Assembly (NCBI GenBank): GCA_033439685.1 | Contig: JAUEDM010000009.1 | Coordinates: 372,001-436,000, forward strand | Length of the DNA stretch: 64,000 bases | Direction: 5' to 3' | DNA from: Apodospora peruviana | Taxonomy: Eukaryota > Ascomycota > Sordariomycetes > Sordariales > Lasiosphaeriaceae | In this document: positions 22,650 to 32,538 of the stretch, piece by piece | Layout of the letters: each line of letters begins with the position of its first letter | Numbering within the stretch: position 1 is the stretch's first letter | Position numbers and translations under genes: made by a program | The notes under the pieces: generated by a model | What the model was told of the DNA's origin: nothing | Seen by the model: the letters and a program-made list of their open reading frames with translations, nothing else | The model's database searches: none

Positions 22650-23181
22650 TTGCAACATCAACCCGCTTTCGGATGATGTGTTGTCGAAGGGCAGGATGCA
22701 GACAGGATGGGTAGGTAGCTGTGGATAAAGTCAAGGGCCTACTATAGGGGGGACAATACAGTATTATTTAAAAACAAAAGGCCCCCTTTGCCACATAATA
22801 ACGTTATCGGCAATATGTATGGGCGTGATGTATTTATTGCCACTCGTTGTGCTGCGCCCTATAGTTGCGCGGTGATCTTCCCGCTGCGCCACCTTAGCGG
22901 TCCTGTGACGCGTTTGTGGGAGAAGGAAACTGGAGCATGAAGAATGGTATATTGCGTAGCTAAACCCTGAAGGAGAAAAGAGCGACTACCTGCGGTACTA
23001 ATACAAAAGCAAGCTCTGTATGTGTGTGATATCCATTGTGTGTAAACTAAGCTCAAAGGAGCGTAGGCCATGCCAAGATGCCAAGACCCCAGTCTGTGGG
23101 ACACATCATGCTGCCTTGATCCGTCCTTCTAACTTACCTCTTCCAATACTCACCACCTGCATTCACCTGCATTCCTCAAAA
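22650..23181. other. Intergenic, promoter side of the HET gene
   Basis: No gene seen. The final 80 bp before the ATG at 23182 are C/T-rich, as in many fungal leaders. Confidence 0.45.
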
Positions 23182-25041
23182 ATGACTTCTTCAAACACAA
23201 CCACGACAGGGCCCTACGCCAGCAGCCCGCTGGCGCTGGATAACTCGTTCCGCCTGTTGGAGCTGCAGCCCGGCCAACCCGAAGAACCGGTCAAGATCCG
23301 GCTCCTGAACTCACATCTCGACAACCCTCCACCGTATGAGGCCCTTTCTTATACATGGGGAGACCCGGCTCTGGAGGCTTCTATACACATCATTGACGGG
23401 CAGGCGGAGATGAGCATCACATCAAACTGCCGTGCAGCACTCACACGCCTGCGCCGACCAGATTCAGCGAGAACCCTCTGGGTCGACTCTATCTGCATCA
23501 ATCAGTCGATGGTACAAGAGCGCAACCACCAGCTGCGCCTCATGACACGCATCTACCGTCACGCGTCCCAAGTGCTCGTCTACATCGGCGAAAGCCATGG
23601 AGAAAGCGACGCCGTGATGTCCTGGATCAGAGAACTTGACGCCCCCTCGGATTACGGCCAAGGCCCCTCATCAGTCCAACCCGATACAAAAGTCATCAAA
23701 CAGTTTTTCGAACGCCCCTGGTTCCATCGCGTTTGGGTATTGCAGGAGGTCGCGTTCGCCAAGCAGGCCATCGTCATCTGCGGCAAGCAAGAAGTCGAAT
23801 GGACGAGTTTTTTGCAAGTCCGACAATGGCTGTACAGTAGCTATCGGAACAGGAAGTTACATCTGCTGCCTTACTCGGTCACATATCATACTTCAACAGG
23901 CACGACAGAGTTCAACAAGACGAGCAAGTACGGGGAGCGACTGCATCGCATGCTGGAAGAGACGAGGATCTGCCAGGCTACGGATCCGCGAGATAAACTG
24001 TACGCCATTTTATCGCTTGTCGATGCGCAGCACCACCCAGAAGCCCTGCACAAGCCGCTTGATATCACGGTTGACTACGATCTCTCCGTGAACCGAGTCT
24101 ATACCGATCTGGCTATCACCCTGCTTTCGGAAATCACCCTCGATAACCTCCTTGCATCAGTGAGTCCGCCAAGTGCGACATCTGGTCTACCGTCCTGGAT
24201 CCCAGACTGGCGAGTTTACTCTCTGCACAACTCGACCCTGCGCTGGCCTTACCACCCGAAGGATGTCTTCATCAAAGACCCCGGTGAGCTTGGCCTGCCA
24301 CCACGATGGTCTATCTCAGAAACAGACGAACTTTCCACCCCCGCCGTCCTGATCGGGACCATCTCTTCTCTCGGCTCCGTGGCTTCAATCTCAGACAACT
24401 ACCTCCCACTGGAAGAATGGGCGTCCATGGCTCCTACCAAATTCCACGAACCGCGATTCTCCTACACCATTTCCGACCAAGACCAACAGGCAACGCCATT
24501 CATGAAAACACTTACGGCGAACAAAGTCGTTTACCTACAGGTCGTCCATGACGCCCTTTTACGTATACAGGAATATAACACCGGAGAACGAGTGCACAGG
24601 CGCGGACGGCGGAGGGGGTACTTTTTCCAGAACGCAGGCCTACCGGGCTGGTCAGAGTTGCCGTTTCAGGAATACTATAATATTACCAACGAGTGGCTGG
24701 AGCCGGAGACGGGCGAGGTGGCGACGCTACCGCTGAGAGAGATTTTCAAGGGGACTTTTCCTAGCTATGAGGTCCAGGCTGAGCGGGTACTGAATGTTTG
24801 TGATGGGAAGAGGTTTGCTGTTTTTGATATGGATGGGGAGGAGAATATTGGGATGGTACCGGCTGATGCGGAGGTTGGGCACCAGATCTGGGCTTTGGAA
24901 GGTGTTGGGATGCCGTTTGTTTGCCGGCGGGATACGAACAACGATGGCTTTGTCAGGCTTGTAGGGGCGTCCTATGTTCATGGGGCTATGCCAAGGGGGA
25001 CCAAGGGTGGTGTTCATGTGCAGATGTTGACTGTCGTTTAA
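23182..25041 (+). CDS. HET-domain protein (heterokaryon incompatibility type)
   Basis: A single exon of 619 residues. The ATG at 23182 (AAAATGA context) is preferred over upstream in-frame codons because only from there is a HET domain preceded by a normal N-terminus. HET motifs are YEALSYTWGDP (residues 52-62), TLWVDSICINQ (98-108), RIYRHASQVLVYIGE (123-137), PWFHRVWVLQEV (about 184-195) and TDPRDKLYAIL. The C-terminal half has DWRVYS and the closing FVCRRD... segment common to this group. HET domains trigger cell death in vegetative incompatibility and resemble TIR domains; whether this one does so is unknown. Confidence 0.9.
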   Translation: MTSSNTTTTGPYASSPLALDNSFRLLELQPGQPEEPVKIRLLNSHLDNPPPYEALSYTWGDPALEASIHIIDGQAEMSITSNCRAALTRLRRPDSARTLWVDSICINQSMVQERNHQLRLMTRIYRHASQVLVYIGESHGESDAVMSWIRELDAPSDYGQGPSSVQPDTKVIKQFFERPWFHRVWVLQEVAFAKQAIVICGKQEVEWTSFLQVRQWLYSSYRNRKLHLLPYSVTYHTSTGTTEFNKTSKYGERLHRMLEETRICQATDPRDKLYAILSLVDAQHHPEALHKPLDITVDYDLSVNRVYTDLAITLLSEITLDNLLASVSPPSATSGLPSWIPDWRVYSLHNSTLRWPYHPKDVFIKDPGELGLPPRWSISETDELSTPAVLIGTISSLGSVASISDNYLPLEEWASMAPTKFHEPRFSYTISDQDQQATPFMKTLTANKVVYLQVVHDALLRIQEYNTGERVHRRGRRRGYFFQNAGLPGWSELPFQEYYNITNEWLEPETGEVATLPLREIFKGTFPSYEVQAERVLNVCDGKRFAVFDMDGEENIGMVPADAEVGHQIWALEGVGMPFVCRRDTNNDGFVRLVGASYVHGAMPRGTKGGVHVQMLTVV

Positions 25042-25103
25042 AATTATGGAAACATCTCCAAGACATAACACAAATTTGCACACGCTACATGTAAATAGAA
25101 AGA

Positions 25104-26096
25104 TCAAAGCAACGACTCCTTCCCCCCCTTCCTCATCTCCTTGCCACTAACCCGCTCAACAACCCACTCAATCTCCCTTATAATCACATCAGGCCGACAA
25201 AGCTGCAGGTTATGCCCGCAATCAAGCACACGCACCAACTTCCCGTTATCTCCATCCGTGAGCCCCAACAGACGTTCCTTGAGATCCCTATCAACATCCT
25301 CAAACCGATCCAACAACTCCCTAAACCTCCCCCTCTGCTCAACACTCCCATTCCCCTCCTCCACCCCCTTCTCATAAATCCTCTCAAAATCCCTCTTACT
25401 ATTAGCTCTAATTATACTTAAAGGCCGTCCCTTCAACACCTTTTTCTCAACCTGCCTCTTCCCACCCAAAGTCTCGCAAACCTCAACAAAGCCCATCGCT
25501 TCCTCCTTCGCAGCATCCACCCCCTTTGCCAGCAACTTTGCTCTTTCCCTCCATTCCTCCCTACTTAATTTGGCGTCCTCCCTCAACCCCGTAACTTTCG
25601 CATAATTCATGTTACCCATAACCCCATCGATATCATCATCCGGAACCCGAAAGAACAGATGTTGCCTTTCCGTAGACGGGTCGGCAAGAACCATGCCGAC
25701 TACATCCCCCGCGGGCAAAAGATGCAGGAACTCGCGTGATACGATGGCGCCGTATGAATGTGCGCAGAGAATATACGGCGGATCCAAACCTGCGGCCTTC
25801 AGCGCAGACAGCAGTTCACCAGCCGCAGCTGATGCGACGAGGCGGTTGGGTCCGCGCTCGGATTTGCCGAGACCGGAGCGGTCGTAGAAGAGGACGCGTA
25901 ATGAGGCCGGTAGCAAACGGCGCACGGGGAGCCAAGAGAAGGTTATATCGCCTGCTCCTGTGAAAACGAGTATCAGTGGATGGGAGGGGTGCGTGCGTGG
26001 CGCGCCGGTGATGGAGAGGTGGAGAGAGTGGGTGCCGATTGAGATCAGGTCGGAGTGGTCGGGGGCGGTGAGCCACGGGTTCGGTTCAGTGGACAT
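25104..26096 (-). CDS. Alpha/beta hydrolase
   Basis: Single exon of 330 residues, ATG at 26096-26094. An oxyanion-type segment LVFTGAGD is followed by the nucleophile elbow AHSYG, a variant of GxSxG with Ala first, near residue 113. The late DCGHNLQL supplies the catalytic His. The order and spacing match the alpha/beta hydrolase fold. There is no signal peptide, so it is probably cytosolic. It lies tail to tail with the HET gene, with only 62 bp between stops. The substrate cannot be told from the sequence. Confidence 0.85.
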   Translation of the reverse strand: MSTEPNPWLTAPDHSDLISIGTHSLHLSITGAPRTHPSHPLILVFTGAGDITFSWLPVRRLLPASLRVLFYDRSGLGKSERGPNRLVASAAAGELLSALKAAGLDPPYILCAHSYGAIVSREFLHLLPAGDVVGMVLADPSTERQHLFFRVPDDDIDGVMGNMNYAKVTGLREDAKLSREEWRERAKLLAKGVDAAKEEAMGFVEVCETLGGKRQVEKKVLKGRPLSIIRANSKRDFERIYEKGVEEGNGSVEQRGRFRELLDRFEDVDRDLKERLLGLTDGDNGKLVRVLDCGHNLQLCRPDVIIREIEWVVERVSGKEMRKGGKESLL

Positions 26097-26616
26097 TATC
26101 GTGATTGAAGGTACCGTAGTAAATATATGAAGGACTTGGGTTCAAATCTGTGAATATTTGGTCAGAAAAGGATGTGTGTGTGCGGTAAGGCCTTTGTGCG
26201 ATGGCGGCGTCGAACATACATAGTACGGGAGTTGTGATGGAGGGACATCCAATGTTTTGTGCAGGTGAGATGGGATGTGCTGTATTATAGGTAGCGAATA
26301 TTCGACACCGCCGGAGTTACCTAAGGTAGGTAACCGAATACCACCTTGGCTGCATGGACGGATTATCGGGTGATCTGGCATCTCGCGAGGTGCCTGCCTA
26401 ATCCCCTTTCAGCTGCTTCTATCCGAGGTAAGAGAACCAAGTCAACTCAAAGCTGAGAAAATGTATTTACCTACGTAAGAAAGTCTATACCATTCTATAC
26501 TATAGTACAAGTGTCATAAACAACTACCCCGACAAAAGAAAAACAAAATGCGACCAGCAGACCGCTCTGTCTATGTACAGCCCACCACAACCTCAACATC
26601 ACAACGGCAAGCACAT
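26097..26616. other. Intergenic between hydrolase promoter and chitinase 3' end
   Basis: This holds the promoter of the minus-strand hydrolase (near 26100-26300) and the 3' side of the chitinase gene. No further feature seen. Confidence 0.5.
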
Positions 26617-29600
26617 CTAAGCCTTCTGAAGCTTCCACTCGGTCCACTGCTTCACCGCGCTGCCTCCGCAGGTCATGTGGCCACTGGCAGAGACCTTGCC
26701 GTCCTTCGCAAAGTCCTTGACAGACTGCTCAATGAGGTCAATGACGTTCTGCCCGCCGACGTAGAAGACAGAGTTGCCGTTGATCTTGGACGCCCGGAAC
26801 GAGAACTTGCAGCCGCCGGCCTTGAGGTCTCTCCACGGCTTGCCCACGACTTCCTGGGACCAGTCGGTGGTGGTGTCGCCCTGGATGTTGCGGATGATCT
26901 GCTCGCAGTCGGTCACGGACGGCGAGTCGGCGCCAGTGCTGCCCTCGTCGAACTCGTACTCGCCGCACTTGGACAGCCCCTTGACCGCGTCGCACGGCCA
27001 GTTCGGCGTCGAACCCTTGCCCGGGGCGCCTACCTTTCCGGTTGAAGCGTCCCACGACTTCCATGCGACCTGAGGACTACAAACGGGGAGGGAAATGAAG
27101 CCCGGCGTGGTGATGTCCATGTTGTACAGCGCGTCGGCGGATTCGGGGTTGGTGACGTCGACGCTGCCTGGGTCTGCGCCGTTCTTCAGGCCGTTGGCGA
27201 TGTAGGTGCTCATCGCGCCGGCGACGATGTCGTCCTTGGTGAGCCCGCCGTAGTCTCCATTTTTGAGGAACTCGATGCCCCGGGGCGCGGAAAATTTATT
27301 GTCGTCGCAGCCGGCCTCTGTGCAGGTTTGCGGATCGCCGTCGACCATGGCGAGAAAGTACTCGCGGTTCTTGAAGCAGACGCCCGTGATTTGCTGCACG
27401 TTCTCCGGCATGTACTTTGTGATTGGGTTGGTGGTGCCGCAGGCGGCCCCGGAGTCGATGATGAACGGGTAGTAGCCGGCCCGGAACCACAGGATGGGAA
27501 TCGCGTAGGCAAAAAAGGACTTGCGGATGTTCTTGAAGAGATCGAGATCGGAATCTGGAGCCTCGCCCTTGGGGTACATGGCGCCGTTGGCGAGGAGCTT
27601 GTCGAGGATTTCGAGCGACTCGTCGGTGCCGTTGAGCATCTTCTTGAGGGATCTGGAGGTAATGTCTTCCCAGCCTTCAATGGCCTGGCCCATGAACGCC
27701 GAGAACTTGTCCTGATCCGCCGGTTTCCAGTCTCCCGGCTTGGGCGCGTTCTTGAGATCCTTGGACAGACCAATCGACTGGCCGATGAAGGTCATGGTCG
27801 TGTCCTTGGTGTTGGGGAGCACCGAGCTGTCCGGTTTGGAGAACCTGGGCAGCTTGGAGATGATGCTGTTGAAAAAGGGTCCCGCGGCCGTCAGTGTGCC
27901 CATGGCGAGCAGATCGAGGAGGATGAAGAGCGACTTGTTGTCCGGGGGCGGCGGGATCGGGGCAAAGTTGTTCTCCATGTCCTTCACCTGCAGCGCGAAG
28001 GTCCCCGCGCCGGCGGAGAGGGCCGTGTAGTAGGACTTGTGCATGTCGTGGATCAGGACGAGCGAGTTCCAGATCAGCATGCCGGCGGGACCTGATAACT
28101 CGCTGTTCATGCCGGCGGAGCAGCCATCGGAGGGGCACTGCTGGTCCAAGACGTCCGTGCAGCCGTTGTAACCGCCCTCGATCCTGAGGGTCTCGTGAAC
28201 AGAGGCCATAAAGGTGAGGGTCGTGTCCTCGCGGCTCTCGAACTTCGGCCGGTCTGTCTTGGTCCAGACGCGCTTGACGTCGGCCCATGCGTCGTCGGCG
28301 CCCAGGCCTTTCCATAGAGATGCGACGTCGTAGTTCTTTTGGTGCTTTACCATCTCGGTTGTGCAGTCTAGGCTCGTCCAGGTGCCGCTGCGCGAGTCGT
28401 CATCCTTGGGATCCTCGCCTTTCTTCACCTTTAGCGTGAACCGGGTCCAGTCCGGCGACGGCGCCGGCGCGTCGTGGTACTTTTGCAAGTCAGTCGCCCA
28501 GTCGGTCGTGCCGCCCATGCCCCAGGCCTTGTAGAGAGCCGAGCGCGTCTTCTTGGTCGCCGGGCTCATGTACGAGACCCATTCGTCGTTGTCGTAGACG
28601 AGAATGTCGCTGTTGCTGCTGGCGTCGACGAAGCTCGTCACGACGCGTCCGGCACGCTTCTTGTCGCCCTTAATCTCGCCAATCTCGGCATCCGCTATGT
28701 ATCCTCCCGTGCCTGTGCAAACTCCCTTTTTGGCCGGGCTGTTGGCCCTGTCTCCCAAGTAGAGGCACTGTGGTCCCCAACAGCCCGGGGAGGCCATCTT
28801 GTAGGTCCGCCCGTAGCTCGTCACGCCGACAATCACCTTGCGGCCAGGCACGCCCGCCTTGGTGATCATGGCCAGCGCCAGCTTCGTCTCGGTCAGGTTC
28901 ACCTGGCTTCGAAGGCAGTTGCCGAAGTCACAGCCCTCCTGGGAGTTCCCGTTGCCCGTGTCCCACTGGCCATGAAGATCATAGGTCATGTAGACAATGT
29001 AGTCGACGACTGCGCCAATCTCCTTGATGGGAAATTGTTTCAGGTACCAGTACGACGACGGCGCGGCAATGGAGACTGTTTTGCCTGGCAGAAGGTTCTT
29101 GAGGAGGACCAAGAACTTCAAGTACCTGGCACCATCGTCCTTATCACCAGCCGGAATGCCGGGAATGTCAGGAGCGCCGGGGTACTCCCAGTCAATGTCG
29201 ACACCATCAAGGTTGTGCTTTTTGATGAAATTGGCAATGTTAGTTGCTGCCTTGAGCCTGTTGGCGTCGGTTACGGCGTTGCGGAAAATCATGTAGGTGG
29301 CGGGCAGGGCCGAAAAGTCCCAGCCGCCAAAGGACAAGATGCGCTTCACGCCGCCGATCTTTTTGAACTGCTCAAACTGGTAGGTCGACAGGATGTCGCC
29401 CGTCTCGACTTCAAATGCCGGCGTCAGGGTGCCAAAGCCAAAGTGGACGTGCGTGTAAGCGCTCCTGTCGATCTGGGAAGCATCCTGGTAGAGGCACTCG
29501 CGGCCCATCGAGTAGCCCTCAAAGTAGCCAACACGGATCGCTCCACCTCCATCGCCCTTGACAATGTCCATGCCACAGTTTGAGATGCACCCGTACGTGT

Positions 29601-31107
29601 CAGGCTCGGCGCTGCCGGGGGCTCCCGTGCCTGTATCGACGCAGAAGTCCTTGTTGATACCACATTGACCCCAGATGTTGCAGCAGGCATTGAGCGGGCA
29701 CGGGTTCATCTTTGAAATGTCCGAGTCGTCCTTGGGGTCCTTGCTGCCGGGCTTTTGTGGTCCGCAGACAGCGCTGGGCAGATTGAGTGGAAACGGCGGC
29801 CGGCCCTTGCTCAGGCATATGAGGGACTCCTTGAACAGGAAGTTCTTGCAAGTGTTCCAGCCCCACGTCTTCTTGTTGTACTCATCCAGCAGGTCGTGCG
29901 AAAGCGAGTACTCGGCGGACAGGCTGTCGCAGGTGTCTCTGTCAACAATCTTGTGCGTGACGCAAGTGCCGTCGGCATTCATCGGTGGCGCAAAGTTGGG
30001 CATGGTCCCGGCGGAACAGCAGATGTGCTGCTTCTCCTTGAGGCCGTTGCAGAACTTGTCATCGCCGATGTTGTACTTGTCGAAGTCCTTCCTCGAGATC
30101 CCGCACCTAGATGCAAGCGTGTCGCAGATGTCACCGTCCTGGACCTGGATGGTGCGGCACTCTGCGCGGGGATGGAGGTCGAGAGTAGCAGCACCGCGCT
30201 TCAGCCAGGCGGAACTGGTCGTGTTGCCAGGGTTGGTCGTGTTGCCGGGGCTGGTCGTGTTGCCGGCAAGGACCGTAGACGGGAGCGGGATGGTGAAGTG
30301 CACCTGGCCCTTGATGTCGACAGAGTGTGGCAAGGCAAGGCACTGTGCGTAGCTCCACCCCGTCATGGCCGCTTGGACGGCTCCAAAGGTGCCGTTTGTC
30401 GACAGCATGAGGCCAAAGACGTGGGCGCTGCTATAGTCGGGCTCGCACAGCTGCATGGCGAGCTCCGGGGTTGATGTGTTCAGAGACGAGAGCCGCTTCT
30501 CCAGGGCCCCGAGGGCGACGGTACTGAGCTCTTCGGACTTGAGGGCGCGGCCGACGTAGACGCCGAGGGTGGCTTGGCCCGAGCGGGCGAACATGGTGAA
30601 GGGCTGGTCCTCCAAGTACCCGTGTCCACCGTCCAGGTAGCCGCGGAGCTGCTTGATCAGTGACTGGTGGTCCGTTCCGACGCCGCCAGGCTGCTCCTGC
30701 CACCAGCCAATCTCGAAGTTGACGTCCGAGCTGGAGCTGGAGGAATCGTTAGCAGCTCTGGCAGAAATCATCTCAATGGCTGCCGAGGTGTCGTTGGTGT
30801 TCTTGGCGTCATCGGCATCCGACGAGGTGCAGGCCGAAATGCGATGCGCGCCCTTCACATTATTGTCGACGGGGTCGTTAAGGCCGAAGTTGTAAAACAT
30901 GCTTTCCGAGCATCTCTTGAGCTGTTTCATGTCCGGGTAGACGGGCCATTTGTTGACGCTGGGCCCAGATTCGCTGCATCGCTGCGGACACACGCCGCCG
31001 CTCTTGTATGTTGGACTGGTACCAAGGCGAATAGCACTGGCCGGCGAGGCAAAGAAGCCGGAGGCCCCGAGTGCCACTACCAGCCAGGATGGCGGAGGCA
31101 GATGCAT
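26617..31107 (-). CDS. GH18 chitinase, subgroup C (killer-toxin-like) with LysM and chitin-binding domains
   Basis: A single 1496-codon exon, ATG at 31107-31105. Order: signal peptide (1-25); an N-terminal region of about 290 residues; a Gly/Asn/Thr linker with NTT repeats (about 283-298); two LysM domains (about 316-364 and 382-432); a Cys-rich chitin-binding type 1 domain (about 447-512); and the GH18 catalytic domain (from about 524). The signature DGVDIDWE sits at 634-641, with Glu641 as the expected proton donor. A 600-residue C-terminal region of unknown fold ends the protein. Subgroup C chitinases resemble the alpha/beta subunit of yeast killer toxin and hydrolyse chitin during growth, mycoparasitism or competition. 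It is transcribed divergently from a LysM effector gene. All key residues are present and no frame break is seen. Confidence 0.92.
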   Translation of the reverse strand: MHLPPPSWLVVALGASGFFASPASAIRLGTSPTYKSGGVCPQRCSESGPSVNKWPVYPDMKQLKRCSESMFYNFGLNDPVDNNVKGAHRISACTSSDADDAKNTNDTSAAIEMISARAANDSSSSSSDVNFEIGWWQEQPGGVGTDHQSLIKQLRGYLDGGHGYLEDQPFTMFARSGQATLGVYVGRALKSEELSTVALGALEKRLSSLNTSTPELAMQLCEPDYSSAHVFGLMLSTNGTFGAVQAAMTGWSYAQCLALPHSVDIKGQVHFTIPLPSTVLAGNTTSPGNTTNPGNTTSSAWLKRGAATLDLHPRAECRTIQVQDGDICDTLASRCGISRKDFDKYNIGDDKFCNGLKEKQHICCSAGTMPNFAPPMNADGTCVTHKIVDRDTCDSLSAEYSLSHDLLDEYNKKTWGWNTCKNFLFKESLICLSKGRPPFPLNLPSAVCGPQKPGSKDPKDDSDISKMNPCPLNACCNIWGQCGINKDFCVDTGTGAPGSAEPDTYGCISNCGMDIVKGDGGGAIRVGYFEGYSMGRECLYQDASQIDRSAYTHVHFGFGTLTPAFEVETGDILSTYQFEQFKKIGGVKRILSFGGWDFSALPATYMIFRNAVTDANRLKAATNIANFIKKHNLDGVDIDWEYPGAPDIPGIPAGDKDDGARYLKFLVLLKNLLPGKTVSIAAPSSYWYLKQFPIKEIGAVVDYIVYMTYDLHGQWDTGNGNSQEGCDFGNCLRSQVNLTETKLALAMITKAGVPGRKVIVGVTSYGRTYKMASPGCWGPQCLYLGDRANSPAKKGVCTGTGGYIADAEIGEIKGDKKRAGRVVTSFVDASSNSDILVYDNDEWVSYMSPATKKTRSALYKAWGMGGTTDWATDLQKYHDAPAPSPDWTRFTLKVKKGEDPKDDDSRSGTWTSLDCTTEMVKHQKNYDVASLWKGLGADDAWADVKRVWTKTDRPKFESREDTTLTFMASVHETLRIEGGYNGCTDVLDQQCPSDGCSAGMNSELSGPAGMLIWNSLVLIHDMHKSYYTALSAGAGTFALQVKDMENNFAPIPPPPDNKSLFILLDLLAMGTLTAAGPFFNSIISKLPRFSKPDSSVLPNTKDTTMTFIGQSIGLSKDLKNAPKPGDWKPADQDKFSAFMGQAIEGWEDITSRSLKKMLNGTDESLEILDKLLANGAMYPKGEAPDSDLDLFKNIRKSFFAYAIPILWFRAGYYPFIIDSGAACGTTNPITKYMPENVQQITGVCFKNREYFLAMVDGDPQTCTEAGCDDNKFSAPRGIEFLKNGDYGGLTKDDIVAGAMSTYIANGLKNGADPGSVDVTNPESADALYNMDITTPGFISLPVCSPQVAWKSWDASTGKVGAPGKGSTPNWPCDAVKGLSKCGEYEFDEGSTGADSPSVTDCEQIIRNIQGDTTTDWSQEVVGKPWRDLKAGGCKFSFRASKINGNSVFYVGGQNVIDLIEQSVKDFAKDGKVSASGHMTCGGSAVKQWTEWKLQKA

Positions 31108-31920
31108 GGTGGAAGAGCAAGTGAGCGAATGTGTTTGAAGAAGATATGAAACAAGAAAGGGAAGGAAAGAGAGTGACTGCCTGTAACACCGGAATAGTTT
31201 CTGACAAGCCGCATGGCGATGGACAAGTCTTTATAGATCTGGATGCTGAATTTTCCTGATCCGTATGGCGACCTATTGCGTGTTTGAGCTTCTCCTGAGA
31301 GACGGCCGCAGCATCACTCGGAATAAAGTCTGCGCCGTTGAAGTTGAGATGCATCTCCTGAAATGCAGCGTTTTCTGAAAGAAGGGCCTTTTTTTTGTCC
31401 TAGAACGTGCACGTAAGAGTACCTCGGACTTGTCTGGACGTTCCCTGTCTGGCCAGATATGCATACACATTTGAGCCTCCGACCCAAGTATGTACCGCGC
31501 TGCATGATCGCGAAGGATCCGACAGAAAAGAAGGGTATTTGGCTACTGCAAGGGACACTAATAACGTGGACAACGGAGCAGAACAAAAATATAGTATTGG
31601 CAGGTCTAAGGATGAGAAGATGCAGGAGAGGAAACCTTGTAGCTACTTAGGTCCGTGCTCCATACCTAGGTACCTCTCTTCCGACCTCCGATGCGCCCTT
31701 GCCAAACCAAAAGAAACTGCCAAACTCTGCCGGTAATAATGACATGTTGTTAACACCACAGAGTCTGGGGTAGATCATCCGCTCTTTCTGACAGCGTCTC
31801 GTGGCGAGATCAGATGGAGAAACTCAGCCTTACCAAATGGAAAAATGCAAACCAGTCCTTTGGTAGCACTTTTATGAGGCGCAGCCTTGCAGGAACCGAG
31901 ACTGCGGCAACGTGGACCCT

Positions 31921-31951
31921 GAAGCTTGGTAGAAGCTTGGTAGAAGCTTAG
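31921..31951 (+). repeat. Three copies of an 11-bp unit
   Basis: The unit GAAGCTTGGTA is repeated with the last copy altered. It is followed by AGCTTCGG, so the last copy can also form a small hairpin. It lies in the divergent promoter. Confidence 0.75.
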
Positions 31952-32436
31952 CTTCGGCCCCATCAAGTCTTGGCGGGCTCGGACTCGAAGCTTGCAATTA
32001 CTCGCCTGTATGCCGACAGGCGCAGCTCGGTGTTACCGGTAGTCTAGGCTTTCTTACCCAGGCATTTACATCGATACCGTAGGATGGGTTTAGTGTAATC
32101 AAACAATAGAGAGAGCAAAGTTGGAAACCAAGTGAGATGGCATACAAAGTTATCAGATTCTCAACCCTGGTCTTACATCGGCATATCCGACATGGGATGA
32201 ACTCGTGCCTGACCTAATCTCGCATCCAGTAAACATACCCGAGCTTGGATGATCTCGTGCGTGATTGCGGTGCATCGGCCCGAGAAGATGCCCAGCAATT
32301 GGAAGGATATTAAAGATTCCTTTTGCTTTAGTGTGATATGTCCTCTGTCGGTGAGAATTGTATAAAATCGACAGGCTCAACCAGGGACTCCAAGAAACAG
32401 AATGGAGCACTACTCATCACTCATCACACTCACTCA

Positions 32437-32519
32437 CTCTACAGTCTCTACAGTCTCTACAGTCTCTACAGTCTCTACAGTCTCTACAGTTTTTACAGTC
32501 TCTACAGTCTACAGTTTTT
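32437..32519 (+). repeat. 9-bp tandem array (ACAGTCTCT) in a 5' leader
   Basis: About nine copies of ACAGTCTCT, some with TTTTT in place of CTCTC, end 19 bp before the ATG at 32539. It would be transcribed as a CU-rich leader. Confidence 0.9.
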
Positions 32520-32538
32520 ACCTGCACCACCTCGCACC

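Larger units (their letters stand above)
31108..32538. promoter_or_regulatory. Shared divergent promoter of chitinase and LysM gene
   Basis: The 1431 bp between the two ATGs contain no supported gene, so regulatory signals for both must lie here. Visible are three copies of an 11-bp unit near 31921 and a 9-bp tandem array in the leader of the LysM gene. A TCTTTATAGATC segment near 31230 could act as a TATA-like box for the chitinase. Confidence 0.6.

Noticed and set aside
26129..26139. B-box-like GGTTCAAATCT
   Set aside because: The flanks do not form a T-arm or acceptor stem and there is no A-box at the right distance.
27328..29583. Long plus-strand open frames (255 and 369 codons) inside the chitinase region
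   Set aside because: They lie opposite a GC-rich coding sequence whose product is clearly GH18/LysM. They show no domain and are expected as antisense shadows.
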